This document shows, piece by piece, positions 1 through 8,046 of a stretch of 64,000 nt of DNA. Source of the DNA: Planctomycetota bacterium (GTDB taxonomy: Bacteria > Planctomycetota > UBA1135); NCBI GenBank assembly GCA_008501825.1, contig QQUA01000019.1, positions 105,133 through 169,132 of the forward strand, given 5' to 3'. Each line of letters opens with the position of its first letter. Position 1 is the first letter of the stretch. The position numbers were made by a program, and so were the translations under genes. Below the pieces are notes generated by a model that was not told the DNA's origin, searched no databases, and saw only the letters and a program-made list of their open reading frames with translations.

Positions 1-630
1 AAATTGGAAGGCCGAGCCACCGGATCGATGGGTGCCGCCGGCACTTTTTCGTTCTACCCCACCAAGAATCTGGGCGCATTTGGAGACGGTGGCTTGGTGG
101 TCACCCAATCGGCATCTATTGCTGAAAAGGTACGGAAACTAGGCAATCACGGCAGTCTAGAGCGTTATCACAACGAGGAATTGGGCATGAATTCGCGCTT
201 GGACGCGATGCAAGCCGCCATCTTGAGAGTTCGATTCCGCAAGCTGGATGCCTGGAATTACAGCCGGCGGAAAGCGGCCGCCCGTTACAACCAATGGCTA
301 GCCGACGTCGACGGCTTGCAAACGCCGGAAATCAGCCCAGGCCACGTCTTTCACCAATACACCCTGAGAATCCTCGACGGCCGGCGCGATGCCTTGCAAG
401 CCCATTTGAAAAGCGTCGGGATTTCCACCATCGTTTATTACCCGGTGCCGTTGACCGAACTTCCGGTTTACCGAGGACAGTACCCGAAGTTCCCTCACAG
501 CGAACAAGCCGCAGCGCAAGTTCTCAGCCTTCCCTTGTGGCCGGACATGCCGGAAAGCACTCAACAACGGGTGGTGGACGGCATCCGCAGCTTCTTTACC
601 AACCGAGCTGCCGCCGGCCTTCCTCGCTGA
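1..630 (+). CDS. DegT/DnrJ/EryC1/StrS-family PLP aminotransferase, C-terminal part (5' truncated by window edge)
   Basis: The reading frame is open from base 1, so only the last 209 residues are present. The segment SFYPTKNLGAFGDGG carries the lysine that forms the internal aldimine with pyridoxal phosphate in this family. It is followed by the usual KVRKLGNHG and GMNSRLDAMQAAIL segments that shape the sugar-binding pocket. The family usually transaminates nucleotide-linked keto-sugars for polysaccharide or antibiotic sugars; the substrate cannot be told here. The stop lies at 628-630 and overlaps the convergent MIP18 gene by 35 bases. Family assignment is secure. Whether it sits in a polysaccharide cluster depends on sequence left of the window. 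Confidence 0.93.
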   Translation, partial: KLEGRATGSMGAAGTFSFYPTKNLGAFGDGGLVVTQSASIAEKVRKLGNHGSLERYHNEELGMNSRLDAMQAAILRVRFRKLDAWNYSRRKAAARYNQWLADVDGLQTPEISPGHVFHQYTLRILDGRRDALQAHLKSVGISTIVYYPVPLTELPVYRGQYPKFPHSEQAAAQVLSLPLWPDMPESTQQRVVDGIRSFFTNRAAAGLPR

Positions 631-946
631 CACGGGCCGGGGTCCACGGCGGATCGAAGACCAATTCGACCCGCACTTCTTCAACTTCAGGCAAGGCGGA
701 AACGGCTCGACGGACCCCGTCCTGCAGCGCTCCGCTCATCGGGCAGGCGGGAGTAGTCAGAGTCATGCGTACCGTGATTCGCCGCGAATCCGGAGAGAAT
801 TCAACCCCATAAACCAAGCCCATGGCCACCATACCGACTCCTGTCTCAGGATCGGGCAAAGCGGCCAGGGCATGCCAAGCTTTTTCTTCCACCGCGGCAC
901 CTGAATGTTCCGGCGGGTGGGATTGATCGATTTCGGGTGAAGTCAT
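596..946 (-). CDS. MIP18/DUF59 (SufT/PaaD-like) iron-sulfur assembly-type protein
   Basis: A 116-residue protein with the hallmarks of the MIP18 family: DPETGVGM early on, TTPACP in the middle with the conserved cysteine, and PPWTP near the end. The family helps mature Fe-S proteins or metal centres (SufT, PaaD, CIA2-type proteins); the client is not visible. The ATG at 946-944 overlaps the TGA of the upstream membrane-protein gene (ATGA), indicating translational coupling as the last gene of the NorR-controlled operon. A longer reading frame continues upstream to 1180, but it runs over the neighbouring gene and has no family similarity, so the ATGA start was chosen. In an NO-induced operon, Fe-S repair or cofactor insertion is a reasonable inferred role. 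Confidence 0.88.
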   Translation of the reverse strand: MTSPEIDQSHPPEHSGAAVEEKAWHALAALPDPETGVGMVAMGLVYGVEFSPDSRRITVRMTLTTPACPMSGALQDGVRRAVSALPEVEEVRVELVFDPPWTPARVSEEGRRQLGW

Positions 947-2220
947 GGTTTCGCGAAGTAAAGCGGCAGAAGCAAGGCCGCAAACATCCAGGCGGAAACG
1001 GCGAACAAGCCGCAACCGACCAGAACCGCTGCCGGAATTTGCAACGCCAATCCGGCAAGCAACCAAAGCAAGCCGATCTGCATGGTGGACCACTGCAAGA
1101 CCTGAGGATCTTGTGGAATCAATTGAGCCGCCGTGGGCAAGGGTTTTTCCCCAAGCCGCGGGCTGAATCGGTGCAACCAAATCAAAAAGGGCAGGATCTT
1201 ATAGAGCTGGCCGACGACAATGCTGCCGACAAAGCCCAGTAGGCCGGCCAAGGCATAAGCCAGCGGTTCCCAATCGGCCGGTTTGACCTCCGCATCACCC
1301 CGGAGCAACCAAAGACCGAAAGCGCTGGCCAAAGCCAACCAGCCGAACGAGGCCAGGGTGTGCCACCAGGGAACTTCCAAGTCCTTTTTCAATCGCGTTC
1401 GGAAAATGGCCAAGATTTGTTGAAAGAAAGCCAACACCCCTAAAGCCAGGGCGGAGGCTGCAAACAATTGAAGCTCGGCCGTTACTCCAAAGATCCAATC
1501 GACTCCCAACAAAATCAAGCCGGTGGAAGTAGCCAGGAGAGAAAGCCAGCCGGCCCAGGTTTTCGCTCCATAAGCCAGCAAGAACATGGAGCAAAGCTTG
1601 TAAGCGACTCCGAAGATCAACAGCCCGAAAAAGCCCATGCCGGCCAGGTGGACGTGAGCTCTCAAAGCCATGAGATGATCGACCAACAAAAACGGGCGAT
1701 ATAAATTCCAGGCTAACGCCACCCCCAGGGCGGAACTCAGCATCAAAAAGAGCAAGGCGAAAATAACGTGAGCTCCGGTGAGATCTACCTTGGGTGACCG
1801 GCCAATGGCCAGGAATAAGGTTATGGCGTACAACCAAATCGAAGCCGCCAGCAATCCGGCGGCGGCCGGTAAGCCCCAACCGGTGGCGTAATCCCACATG
1901 TGGCCAATCAAGCCGGAACTGCCCAATAGGTACAGCACGAAAGCGGTCCACGGCATCCAACGACTGGGAAGATCCACGCTGAAGATTACCGGCACCATCT
2001 GCAGCAAAGCACCGAAAGCGATCGGCAACAACCACAAAAGGACCGCGAAGTGCACCAGGGCCAAGAAAATGGGCTGAAAGAAATGGCCTTCCAATCGATG
2101 GGCGTGCCAAGCGAACAAGGTCGCGAACCCGACCATGCCGAGCAGGCCGACTAAAAAATGGCTTCCGACCAATCGCCAGGAAGGCGTGGAAACCGAAAGA
2201 CTCGGAACGATCCCCTGCAA
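943..2220 (-). CDS. Polytopic haem-copper-oxidase-I/NnrS-like membrane protein
   Basis: A 425-residue, very hydrophobic protein with about 10-12 transmembrane segments. Two His-containing helices match the general pattern of COX I-like and NnrS-like proteins: LVHFAVLLWLLPIAFGALLQ near residue 60 and RAHVHLAGMGFFGLLIFG near residue 190. The paired His-His of a CuB site is not apparent, so it is probably a haem-binding relative rather than a complete oxidase or NO reductase subunit. The apparent start is TTG at 2220, directly after the TGA of the DUF2249 gene; a start a few codons downstream is possible. It lies in an operon with a cytochrome c under a NorR-type regulator. Electron transfer to, or protection from, nitrogen oxides is inferred, not shown. 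Confidence 0.75.
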   Translation of the reverse strand: MQGIVPSLSVSTPSWRLVGSHFLVGLLGMVGFATLFAWHAHRLEGHFFQPIFLALVHFAVLLWLLPIAFGALLQMVPVIFSVDLPSRWMPWTAFVLYLLGSSGLIGHMWDYATGWGLPAAAGLLAASIWLYAITLFLAIGRSPKVDLTGAHVIFALLFLMLSSALGVALAWNLYRPFLLVDHLMALRAHVHLAGMGFFGLLIFGVAYKLCSMFLLAYGAKTWAGWLSLLATSTGLILLGVDWIFGVTAELQLFAASALALGVLAFFQQILAIFRTRLKKDLEVPWWHTLASFGWLALASAFGLWLLRGDAEVKPADWEPLAYALAGLLGFVGSIVVGQLYKILPFLIWLHRFSPRLGEKPLPTAAQLIPQDPQVLQWSTMQIGLLWLLAGLALQIPAAVLVGCGLFAVSAWMFAALLLPLYFAKP

Positions 2221-2784
2221 TCAAGCCTCCTTCGCCGCCCAAGCCGGCAGCACGTGAACCAAGTAATCTCCCTCACCCCGCTTGCGGGTCAAAGCGGCAT
2301 AGCCTCGGAGTTTCAACTTTTCGTACAAAAGCACCGGCTCGCGATGATGGTGAACGACCAATTGAGCTCCGGGACCGAGTTCGGTCAACCGTGTCAAAAT
2401 CCGCATCATCGGCTCCGGGGGAGCCAGGTGGCGAACGTCCATGTGTTCGGGTGCTTGCAAGGGAGCGGGCGTAACCGGTTCTTGCAAACTTTCCGATTCC
2501 CCGCCACGGTAAAAATAAACTCGAAACAATCCGTCTTCTTTTTCCACCTGATATTGAAAACCTTTCCCTTCCATGACGTTGTAAAGCGGAAAAGGTTCGA
2601 AGCCGACCATCAGGCAAAGAGCTTCGTCAGCAGCCAAATTCGCTGACGCCTCCAAAATTTTGTGAAAAGGATCTTCCCCCTTTCCCAGAATCGGCCGGAC
2701 GTCCAAAAGCAGGGCCCGCTGACATCCGGCTTGCCGGAGTTCTTCGGGAAGGGTTTCGCAGTATTGGTTCGTTTCCATGATCAT
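2221..2784 (-). CDS. DUF2249 protein with two tandem domains
   Basis: A 187-residue soluble protein. The N-terminal half (LLDVRPILGKGEDPFHKI...) and the C-terminal half (MDVRHLAPPEPMMRIL..., LVVHHHREPVLLYEKL) are both recognisable DUF2249 units: each opens with LDVR or MDVR and later has the H/F-x-P-x-x-L segment typical of TusA-like folds. DUF2249 proteins commonly accompany hemerythrins, NnrS and denitrification genes; their biochemical role is not established. The ATG at 2784 overlaps the TGA of the cytochrome gene (ATGA), and a second in-frame ATG lies two codons later. It is the second gene of the sigma-54 operon. The cluster of histidines (VHHHRE) in the second unit could bind metal, which is speculative. 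Confidence 0.82.
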   Translation of the reverse strand: MIMETNQYCETLPEELRQAGCQRALLLDVRPILGKGEDPFHKILEASANLAADEALCLMVGFEPFPLYNVMEGKGFQYQVEKEDGLFRVYFYRGGESESLQEPVTPAPLQAPEHMDVRHLAPPEPMMRILTRLTELGPGAQLVVHHHREPVLLYEKLKLRGYAALTRKRGEGDYLVHVLPAWAAKEA

Positions 2785-3191
2785 TGCCGCAGCAGGTAAT
2801 CGGCAAGCACTCGAAGCTCGACTTCGGTGAAGCCGAAATCCGGCATGCTGGTTCCGGGTTTGATTTGCCAAGGAGCTGCCAACCAGGTCCGAATCTCTTC
2901 TCTCGACTTGCGATGTCGAAGGCCGTTGAGAACCGGACCGACATCCGCGCCTGCGCCATTTAGGGTGTGGCAATTCAGGCAACCGTTCTGCAGGATCAAC
3001 TGTTCCGCGGTGCCGGCCTTCCCCTGAAACAAGCGACCGGGAGGTCGGAGCGCTGCCTGGGCCCAGGCCGCCCAGCTCTGCTCCTTTTCTTCCCCTTGGT
3101 CCTGATGAACCCAAAAACTGGCCGCCGCCGCCCCGGTCCAAAGCCCGAGCCACAGCAGCAGCAAGAGAAGCAGGGACCGACCACCAGGCAT
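2781..3191 (-). CDS. Membrane-anchored class I c-type cytochrome
   Basis: A 136-residue protein starting with a Leu-rich signal anchor (MPGGRSLLLLLLLWLGLW), so the haem domain faces the periplasm. The haem c motif CLNCH is at about residues 72-76, followed by LNGAGADVGP and the distal methionine in GTSMPDF near residue 120. The length and layout resemble the NorC-type small subunit or a generic monohaem cytochrome that donates electrons to a membrane partner, here probably the COX I-like protein two genes downstream. It is the first gene of the operon. The ATG at 3191 lies about where a sigma-54 transcript would begin, so the message may be nearly leaderless. A longer frame upstream runs through the promoter and was rejected. 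Confidence 0.88.
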   Translation of the reverse strand: MPGGRSLLLLLLLWLGLWTGAAAASFWVHQDQGEEKEQSWAAWAQAALRPPGRLFQGKAGTAEQLILQNGCLNCHTLNGAGADVGPVLNGLRHRKSREEIRTWLAAPWQIKPGTSMPDFGFTEVELRVLADYLLRQ

Positions 3192-3202
3192 GTCGAAATA
3201 GA

Positions 3203-3218
3203 AGCAAGCTTCGTGCCA
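3203..3218 (-). promoter_or_regulatory. Sigma-54 (-24/-12) promoter of the cytochrome/DUF2249/COX I-like/MIP18 operon
   Basis: Read on the minus strand the site is TGGCACGAAGCTTGCT. It matches the RpoN consensus TGGCAC-N5-TTGCW at every fixed position, with GG and GC separated by exactly 10 bases. The expected transcription start is about 12 bases beyond the GC, near 3192. The divergent gene encodes a NorR-type sigma-54 activator, which is the partner such a promoter requires. Confidence 0.9.
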
Positions 3219-3280
3219 GGGCCCATTCCGGCCATATTCACGGTGGCGAGCCAGAATCGTTGTATTTTTAAGACAGTAAC

Positions 3281-3300
3281 ATGTTCTATTCTTAGAACAT
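3281..3300. promoter_or_regulatory. Perfect 8-4-8 inverted repeat, candidate activator/repressor operator
   Basis: ATGTTCTA-TTCT-TAGAACAT is a perfect inverted repeat 18 bases before the norR start codon and about 65-80 bases upstream of the sigma-54 promoter, a typical distance for enhancer binding. A looser direct copy of its right part occurs at 3303-3319. It does not fit the GT-N7-AC core I recall for E. coli NorR, so the protein that binds it is not certain. Confidence 0.6.
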
Positions 3301-3317
3301 CGTCCTATTATTGAAAC

Positions 3318-4835
3318 ATGCCCATTCCGGATCCGGTGCGAAGCCTGGCCAGAATCGCCCTGGCTCTGAATCAAAGCCGGGAATCCAATCAGGCCTTGGA
3401 AGCGATTCTCGAAGGGGTCGGCGAACTCCTGCCCAGCCAATTGAGCACCGTGCTGCTGCTTCGTCACCAAGCTTTGGAAGTGGCGGCTCATCGAGGATTT
3501 CCATCGTCCTCTCTACCCATCGAGCCCCTCCTCCCCACCCAACACCCTCGGCTGGCCAGGGCGATGCAAAGCACCGGGGCGGTCATTTTCGATGATCCGG
3601 AGGAACCGGATCCCTTCGACGCCGCCTTCCCCGGAGCCAAGGTCCACGCCTGCATGGCAGCCCCCCTGCGGGTGGAGAACCGATTGCTCGGATTGGTCAC
3701 CACCGATTCCCTGGAACTTCCCTGCTATCAAGAACCCCACCGGGAACTGTTCGAGGTCTTCGCCGCCTTGGCCGCCTCGGCGTTGGAAAACGCCCGTCTA
3801 CACCAAGAACTGGCGGCGGCCCAAAGCCGGCTGCAAGCGGAGGCGGCCAGTTTGAATGCCGAGATCCAAGCCGGTTTGGGATCGGAATTGATCGGTGACT
3901 CCAAGGCGATGAAAGCCCTGAAGCAAGAAATCGCCGCCGTAGGCCCCACCGAATCCGGAGTTTTGATTTTGGGACCGACGGGAAGTGGCAAAGAATTGGT
4001 GGCGCGAGCGCTGCACGCCGCCTCCACTCGGAGCGATCGCCCTCTTATCCGCTTGGATTGCGCCAGTTTGCCTGAATCCCTGGTTCAAGCCGAGTTATTC
4101 GGTCATGCTCGGGGGGCCTTCACCGGGGCCACCAGCGCTCGCCCGGGTCGATTTGAAATCGCCGATCAAAGCACCCTCTTTCTCGACGAAGTCGGTGAGC
4201 TGCCGCCGGAAGTCCAACCCAAGTTGTTGCGAGCTTTACAAGAAGGAGAAATTGAACGCCTAGGGGAATCGAAAGTTCGCAAACTCGACGTCCGCGTCCT
4301 CGCCGCCACCAATCGCGACTTGGCAGCGGAAGTTCGAACCGGAAGATTTCGAGAAGACCTCTTCCACCGGTTGGCGATTTACCCGATTCGGGTGCCCAGT
4401 CTGGCGGAAAGGAAAGAAGACATTCCAGCTTTGGTTCAGCATTTTTGCCGCCGCCTGGGCCCAAAACTTGGGCTGCCCCACTTTCCGATCGACGAGCCAT
4501 GGTTAAACAGCTTGCAAAACCGTCCCTGGCCGGGAAACGTCCGCGAACTTGGCAATTTCCTGGAGCGGCATCTCATCCGACAGCGCCACTTTCTGGCCAC
4601 CGGCGGAGCGGAACCCGATGCTGAGGAAATCACCCAAAGTCATGAAAGAGGGCAGGTTGGAGCGGAATCTTGGCCGTGGCCGGTAAAGCAGGCCCAGAGC
4701 CTTTTCTGCCAACAACGAGCGGCGGCGGCCATGCTCGCCACCGGAGGCAACGTATCTGCGGCCGCCCGACTCCTGGGAGTCCATCGCGGCTGGTTGTATC
4801 GGCACGGCATTCCAAAATTTGCCGGGAAAACGTGA
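3318..4835 (+). CDS. norR: NorR: NO-sensing sigma-54-dependent transcriptional activator
   Basis: A 505-residue protein with the full NorR layout: GAF domain (about 20-165), AAA+ domain (about 190-420) and C-terminal helix-turn-helix (about 478-497). Against E. coli NorR (recalled), the iron-nitrosyl sensing region aligns well: HPRL with R78, EPDPFD with D98 and D101, KVHAC with C112, and TTD with D130. These match R75, D96, D99, C113 and D131 after a three-residue gap. The AAA+ domain has Walker A GPTGSGKE (219-226), the sigma-54 contact loop GAFTGA (266-271) and Walker B LFLDEV (287-292). The gene is divergent from the cytochrome operon, which carries a perfect sigma-54 promoter. It most likely activates that operon when NO binds the GAF iron. 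Confidence 0.93.
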   Translation: MPIPDPVRSLARIALALNQSRESNQALEAILEGVGELLPSQLSTVLLLRHQALEVAAHRGFPSSSLPIEPLLPTQHPRLARAMQSTGAVIFDDPEEPDPFDAAFPGAKVHACMAAPLRVENRLLGLVTTDSLELPCYQEPHRELFEVFAALAASALENARLHQELAAAQSRLQAEAASLNAEIQAGLGSELIGDSKAMKALKQEIAAVGPTESGVLILGPTGSGKELVARALHAASTRSDRPLIRLDCASLPESLVQAELFGHARGAFTGATSARPGRFEIADQSTLFLDEVGELPPEVQPKLLRALQEGEIERLGESKVRKLDVRVLAATNRDLAAEVRTGRFREDLFHRLAIYPIRVPSLAERKEDIPALVQHFCRRLGPKLGLPHFPIDEPWLNSLQNRPWPGNVRELGNFLERHLIRQRHFLATGGAEPDAEEITQSHERGQVGAESWPWPVKQAQSLFCQQRAAAAMLATGGNVSAAARLLGVHRGWLYRHGIPKFAGKT

Positions 4836-5004
4836 TAAAATCTCGTTTCTGTTTCGCCCTCTGGATGAAATTCCGAAACCGCCGGGGGCACGGTACTGGC
4901 CGGCTCGCGCGATCCACATTCCCAACCTGATCGCTACGTCTTCCTTCTTCCGAAGGTTAAGCCGGATGCCATCTGTGCCCAAACCTTTGGCAACCCCTTC
5001 ACCC

Positions 5005-7980
5005 ATGATGAAACCCTTCCTTCTTCCGGCATTCCTCACGGTTTTAGCCGGCTCTCTCTTGGCGCAAACCCCGGAGGAGTTGGCGAAAGCCACACGAGAC
5101 CTTCCGGATTCCCTGACCGGAGGTTTAGGAACCCAAGGTTCCTCGCCTTTCGACGCCCCGGAAAAATCCGACACGGTCTTCGTCGTCGATACGGGCCCTG
5201 GTTTGGACACCGGCTGTACCTTCCGTAGCGGTGGGCCGCTGGTGTTCGACATCATGGTGGACCGTTATTTCGGCGACATCGCCACTTTGCGGGCAAACAA
5301 CTTGCTGCCGGAATTCGTCCTGCTGCAAATGCCGGCCTTCGACGTGGACATCAATGCCAACGTCTCTGGCATCGCTCCCGAATTGGATGAGGTTTACTTC
5401 AACGGCAACTTAGTCCATGAACAGTATTTGACCGGGGACAACCAAATCTGGAAGTTGAACACCTTCCGGATTCCGATCGATTGGGTGATCTTCCCGGACG
5501 ATCCCGGTGCAGGCTCCCTGGTTCCCGAAGCCAACACCATTTCCATTCACATTGACGTCGGCAACACCTCCGAAAGCTGGTGCGTGGCCATCGACTGGGC
5601 GTCGATTGAAATCTTGGCCCCGCGACCGGTGGTCATGGCTCACGGCGTCCTTTCCAACGGAGGCGTTTGGAACGACGCTTGGGTTCCCGGCCTGGACAGT
5701 CTCGGAATCCCGAATAGCAACGCCCTGAACATGGGCGATTTGGACAGCATCTCGAGTAACGCCGGCAAGATCAGCACGGAAGTCGATCGAGTTTGCGATC
5801 TCTGGGGCGTGGAAAAAGTAGTCCTGGTTTGCCACAGCAAGGGCGGTTTGGACGCCAGGCATTACGCCGAAAACAGCGACAAAGTCAGCCAAGTCATTCA
5901 AATCGGCACTCCGAATGCCGGCAGCCCGCTTGCTGATTGGGCGCAAACCGCATCGGTGGTCGGCTTGGGCGTCATTCCTACTTTGCTGGTCAACACCTTG
6001 GCCACCCCGGCGGGTTACCAACTCACGACCTTGTACATGGGTTTCTACAACTCGGTACACGGCCGGAATCCGGAAGTGACTTATACCGCCATGGCCGGCA
6101 ACTACGACGATGCCTGCCCGACCTTGAATCCCTTCTGCCGGCCTTTGTTGCGGGCGGGTTTGGGCATTACCGGGGTCGGCGATTCGGTCGTCCCGCTGGC
6201 TTCGGTTCACGCTCTTCCCTACACCACCAACCGGACCCACGCTTCTTCCGGAACCGACTTAACCGCCATTCACACCCGCTTGCACCGTTCCAACAACGTG
6301 TTCAACAAGCTGGTGGATTTGGTGAAGGAAACCGGCAGCAGTAGCTCGGCACCGACCGGCGGTTCAGGTCCCTTGGCTCCTGGAGACGATTTCGTCCGCA
6401 CCGCTTCCTCGGTTGGCGCATTGACCGAAGGCGCCTTCGATACCTTCACCATCTCGGTGGACCAAGCCGACGACGTCATGTTCGCTCTGTTGTATCCCTC
6501 CGGCGACATGACCATGTCCCTGCAGTCTCCGACCGGAACGACTTGGGATGCAGCCAGCGCCTCGGGTAGCTCCACGGTCGAATACGAAAACGGCGAAACT
6601 CTCGGCGGCATGATGGAAGTGTTCTACTTCGAAACCGCCGAAGTCGGAATCTGGACCGTCACCGTAACCGCCAACACCGTAGTCACCGGCCCCAACCCCA
6701 CCGCCGAAGCCGCTTACGCCGCGGCGGTTTGGTACGAGAATCCTGAAGTTACCTTCACCGCCTCCTTTGAGCAGGACATGGTGGGCAACGGGGAGAACCT
6801 GGTTTTGATGGGTACCTTGATGCGCAACGGCAGCCCGTTCCTTGGGCAGACCGTGACCGCCTCCGCCGCCTTGCCGGACGACAGCACTGCCAGCGTCACT
6901 TTGTTGGACGACGGCGTGGCCCCTGACGACACCGCCGACGACGGCATCTACACCGGTACTTTCAGCAGCACCACCCAAGGCGGCAACTACCGCTTCGCCT
7001 TTACCGCCAGCGGCGCTTTGCCGGGTCCGCAGCCGGGAGGAACCGGCTTTAGCCGCCAAGTTTTCGGAACCGCTGGAGTCGGAACCGGGAATTCAACCAT
7101 CTCGGGTCCGTTCAGCGACACCGGCGTGGACACCAACGCAAACAGCTTGTTCGATGAACTGCAAGTCGACGTCGGCTTGAACATCGACAACGCCGGCGAC
7201 TACACCCTTTACGGTGAGTTGCAGGATTCAAGCAACAACCTGTTGGTGGCCAGCATCAGCGCCAATCTTGGTTCCGGGGCCCAAACCCTGACCTTGTCCT
7301 TCGACGGCGCCACCCTGTTCAATAACGGCGTGGACGGTCCCTACGATCTGGTCACGGTGCAATTGATCGAAGAGCAAGGCACCAGCCTGGTGATCGTCGA
7401 TTCCCAAACCAACGCCCACACCACCACCGCCTACGGCTACACCCAATTCGAACACGCTCCCTTGACTTTGACCGGTCTGGGAACCGATACCGGCGTGGAT
7501 GCAGACGCCGATACCGATTTCGATCAATTGGACATAACCGTGGAGATCCTGGTGGAAGTGGCGGCCACTTACAACTGGTCGGCGCGCTTGGTGGACAGCA
7601 ATGGAACCGAAATCGGATTCTTCGCTGGCAGCGGAGCGCTGAGCCAAGGTTTGAACAACATTGACTTCAGCTTTGACGGCACCGCCATCGGAGCCAACGG
7701 AGTGGACGGCCCCTACGTGGTTCGGGACTTGCTGATCTTCGCTGGAAGCACCAGCTTGGTCGCCGGCATCTTCTACACCACCCAAGGCTTCCTGGCGTCT
7801 CAGTTCAACGGTTGGGTACCCCCGCCTCCGCCCATCGGCAGCGGTGCTGGAGTGAACATCTTCACCGGTTCCAACTGCAGCGTGACTGGAGATCCGCAGG
7901 CCACCCCATGGGCTTTCCTGGCTCTCGCCGGTAGTTTGGTAGGCCTGGCCTGGTTGGCACGCCGAAGCACCCGTCGCTGA
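5005..7980 (+). CDS. Large secreted alpha/beta-hydrolase (lipase-like) with C-terminal sorting-type tail
   Basis: About 991 residues. The ATG at 5005 (or the adjacent ATG at 5008) is preferred because it gives a clean signal peptide (MKPFLLPAFLTVLAGSLLAQ); the frame also runs further upstream into norR. Around residue 205 begins an alpha/beta-hydrolase core: VVMAHGVLS supplies the HG oxyanion motif, and VLVCHSKGG gives nucleophile S278 in a G/C-x-S-x-G context, as in lipases and PGAP1-like esterases. Later modules look like beta-sandwich domains, one with DDGVAPDDTADDGIYTGTF and two with DTGVDxxAxxxFD. The last 40 residues are Gly/Ser-rich, then NCSVTGD, then a hydrophobic span, then RRSTRR, a tripartite C-terminal sorting signal resembling JDVT- or MYXO-CTERM. 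A CPBP protease gene follows. Confidence 0.8.
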   Translation: MMKPFLLPAFLTVLAGSLLAQTPEELAKATRDLPDSLTGGLGTQGSSPFDAPEKSDTVFVVDTGPGLDTGCTFRSGGPLVFDIMVDRYFGDIATLRANNLLPEFVLLQMPAFDVDINANVSGIAPELDEVYFNGNLVHEQYLTGDNQIWKLNTFRIPIDWVIFPDDPGAGSLVPEANTISIHIDVGNTSESWCVAIDWASIEILAPRPVVMAHGVLSNGGVWNDAWVPGLDSLGIPNSNALNMGDLDSISSNAGKISTEVDRVCDLWGVEKVVLVCHSKGGLDARHYAENSDKVSQVIQIGTPNAGSPLADWAQTASVVGLGVIPTLLVNTLATPAGYQLTTLYMGFYNSVHGRNPEVTYTAMAGNYDDACPTLNPFCRPLLRAGLGITGVGDSVVPLASVHALPYTTNRTHASSGTDLTAIHTRLHRSNNVFNKLVDLVKETGSSSSAPTGGSGPLAPGDDFVRTASSVGALTEGAFDTFTISVDQADDVMFALLYPSGDMTMSLQSPTGTTWDAASASGSSTVEYENGETLGGMMEVFYFETAEVGIWTVTVTANTVVTGPNPTAEAAYAAAVWYENPEVTFTASFEQDMVGNGENLVLMGTLMRNGSPFLGQTVTASAALPDDSTASVTLLDDGVAPDDTADDGIYTGTFSSTTQGGNYRFAFTASGALPGPQPGGTGFSRQVFGTAGVGTGNSTISGPFSDTGVDTNANSLFDELQVDVGLNIDNAGDYTLYGELQDSSNNLLVASISANLGSGAQTLTLSFDGATLFNNGVDGPYDLVTVQLIEEQGTSLVIVDSQTNAHTTTAYGYTQFEHAPLTLTGLGTDTGVDADADTDFDQLDITVEILVEVAATYNWSARLVDSNGTEIGFFAGSGALSQGLNNIDFSFDGTAIGANGVDGPYVVRDLLIFAGSTSLVAGIFYTTQGFLASQFNGWVPPPPPIGSGAGVNIFTGSNCSVTGDPQATPWAFLALAGSLVGLAWLARRSTRR

Positions 7981-8003
7981 TCTTCCCGTCAACGATGGCA
8001 ATA

Positions 8004-8042
8004 GGCGGCTCAGGCAAGACCTGAGCCGCCTGGTTCGTTTTT
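8004..8042 (+). terminator. Intrinsic terminator after the secreted hydrolase
   Basis: An 11-bp perfect GC-rich stem (8004-8014 with 8020-8030) closes a five-base loop and is followed by TGGTTCGTTTTTT. It sits between the hydrolase stop and the CPBP protease ATG at 8047, so the two are probably transcribed separately or only by read-through. Confidence 0.85.
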
Positions 8043-8046
8043 CACC

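Noticed and set aside
3241..3317. E. coli-type NorR sites (GT-N7-AC) upstream of the sigma-54 promoter
   Set aside because: I checked the GT positions in the AT-rich part near the palindrome and found no AC at the required spacing.
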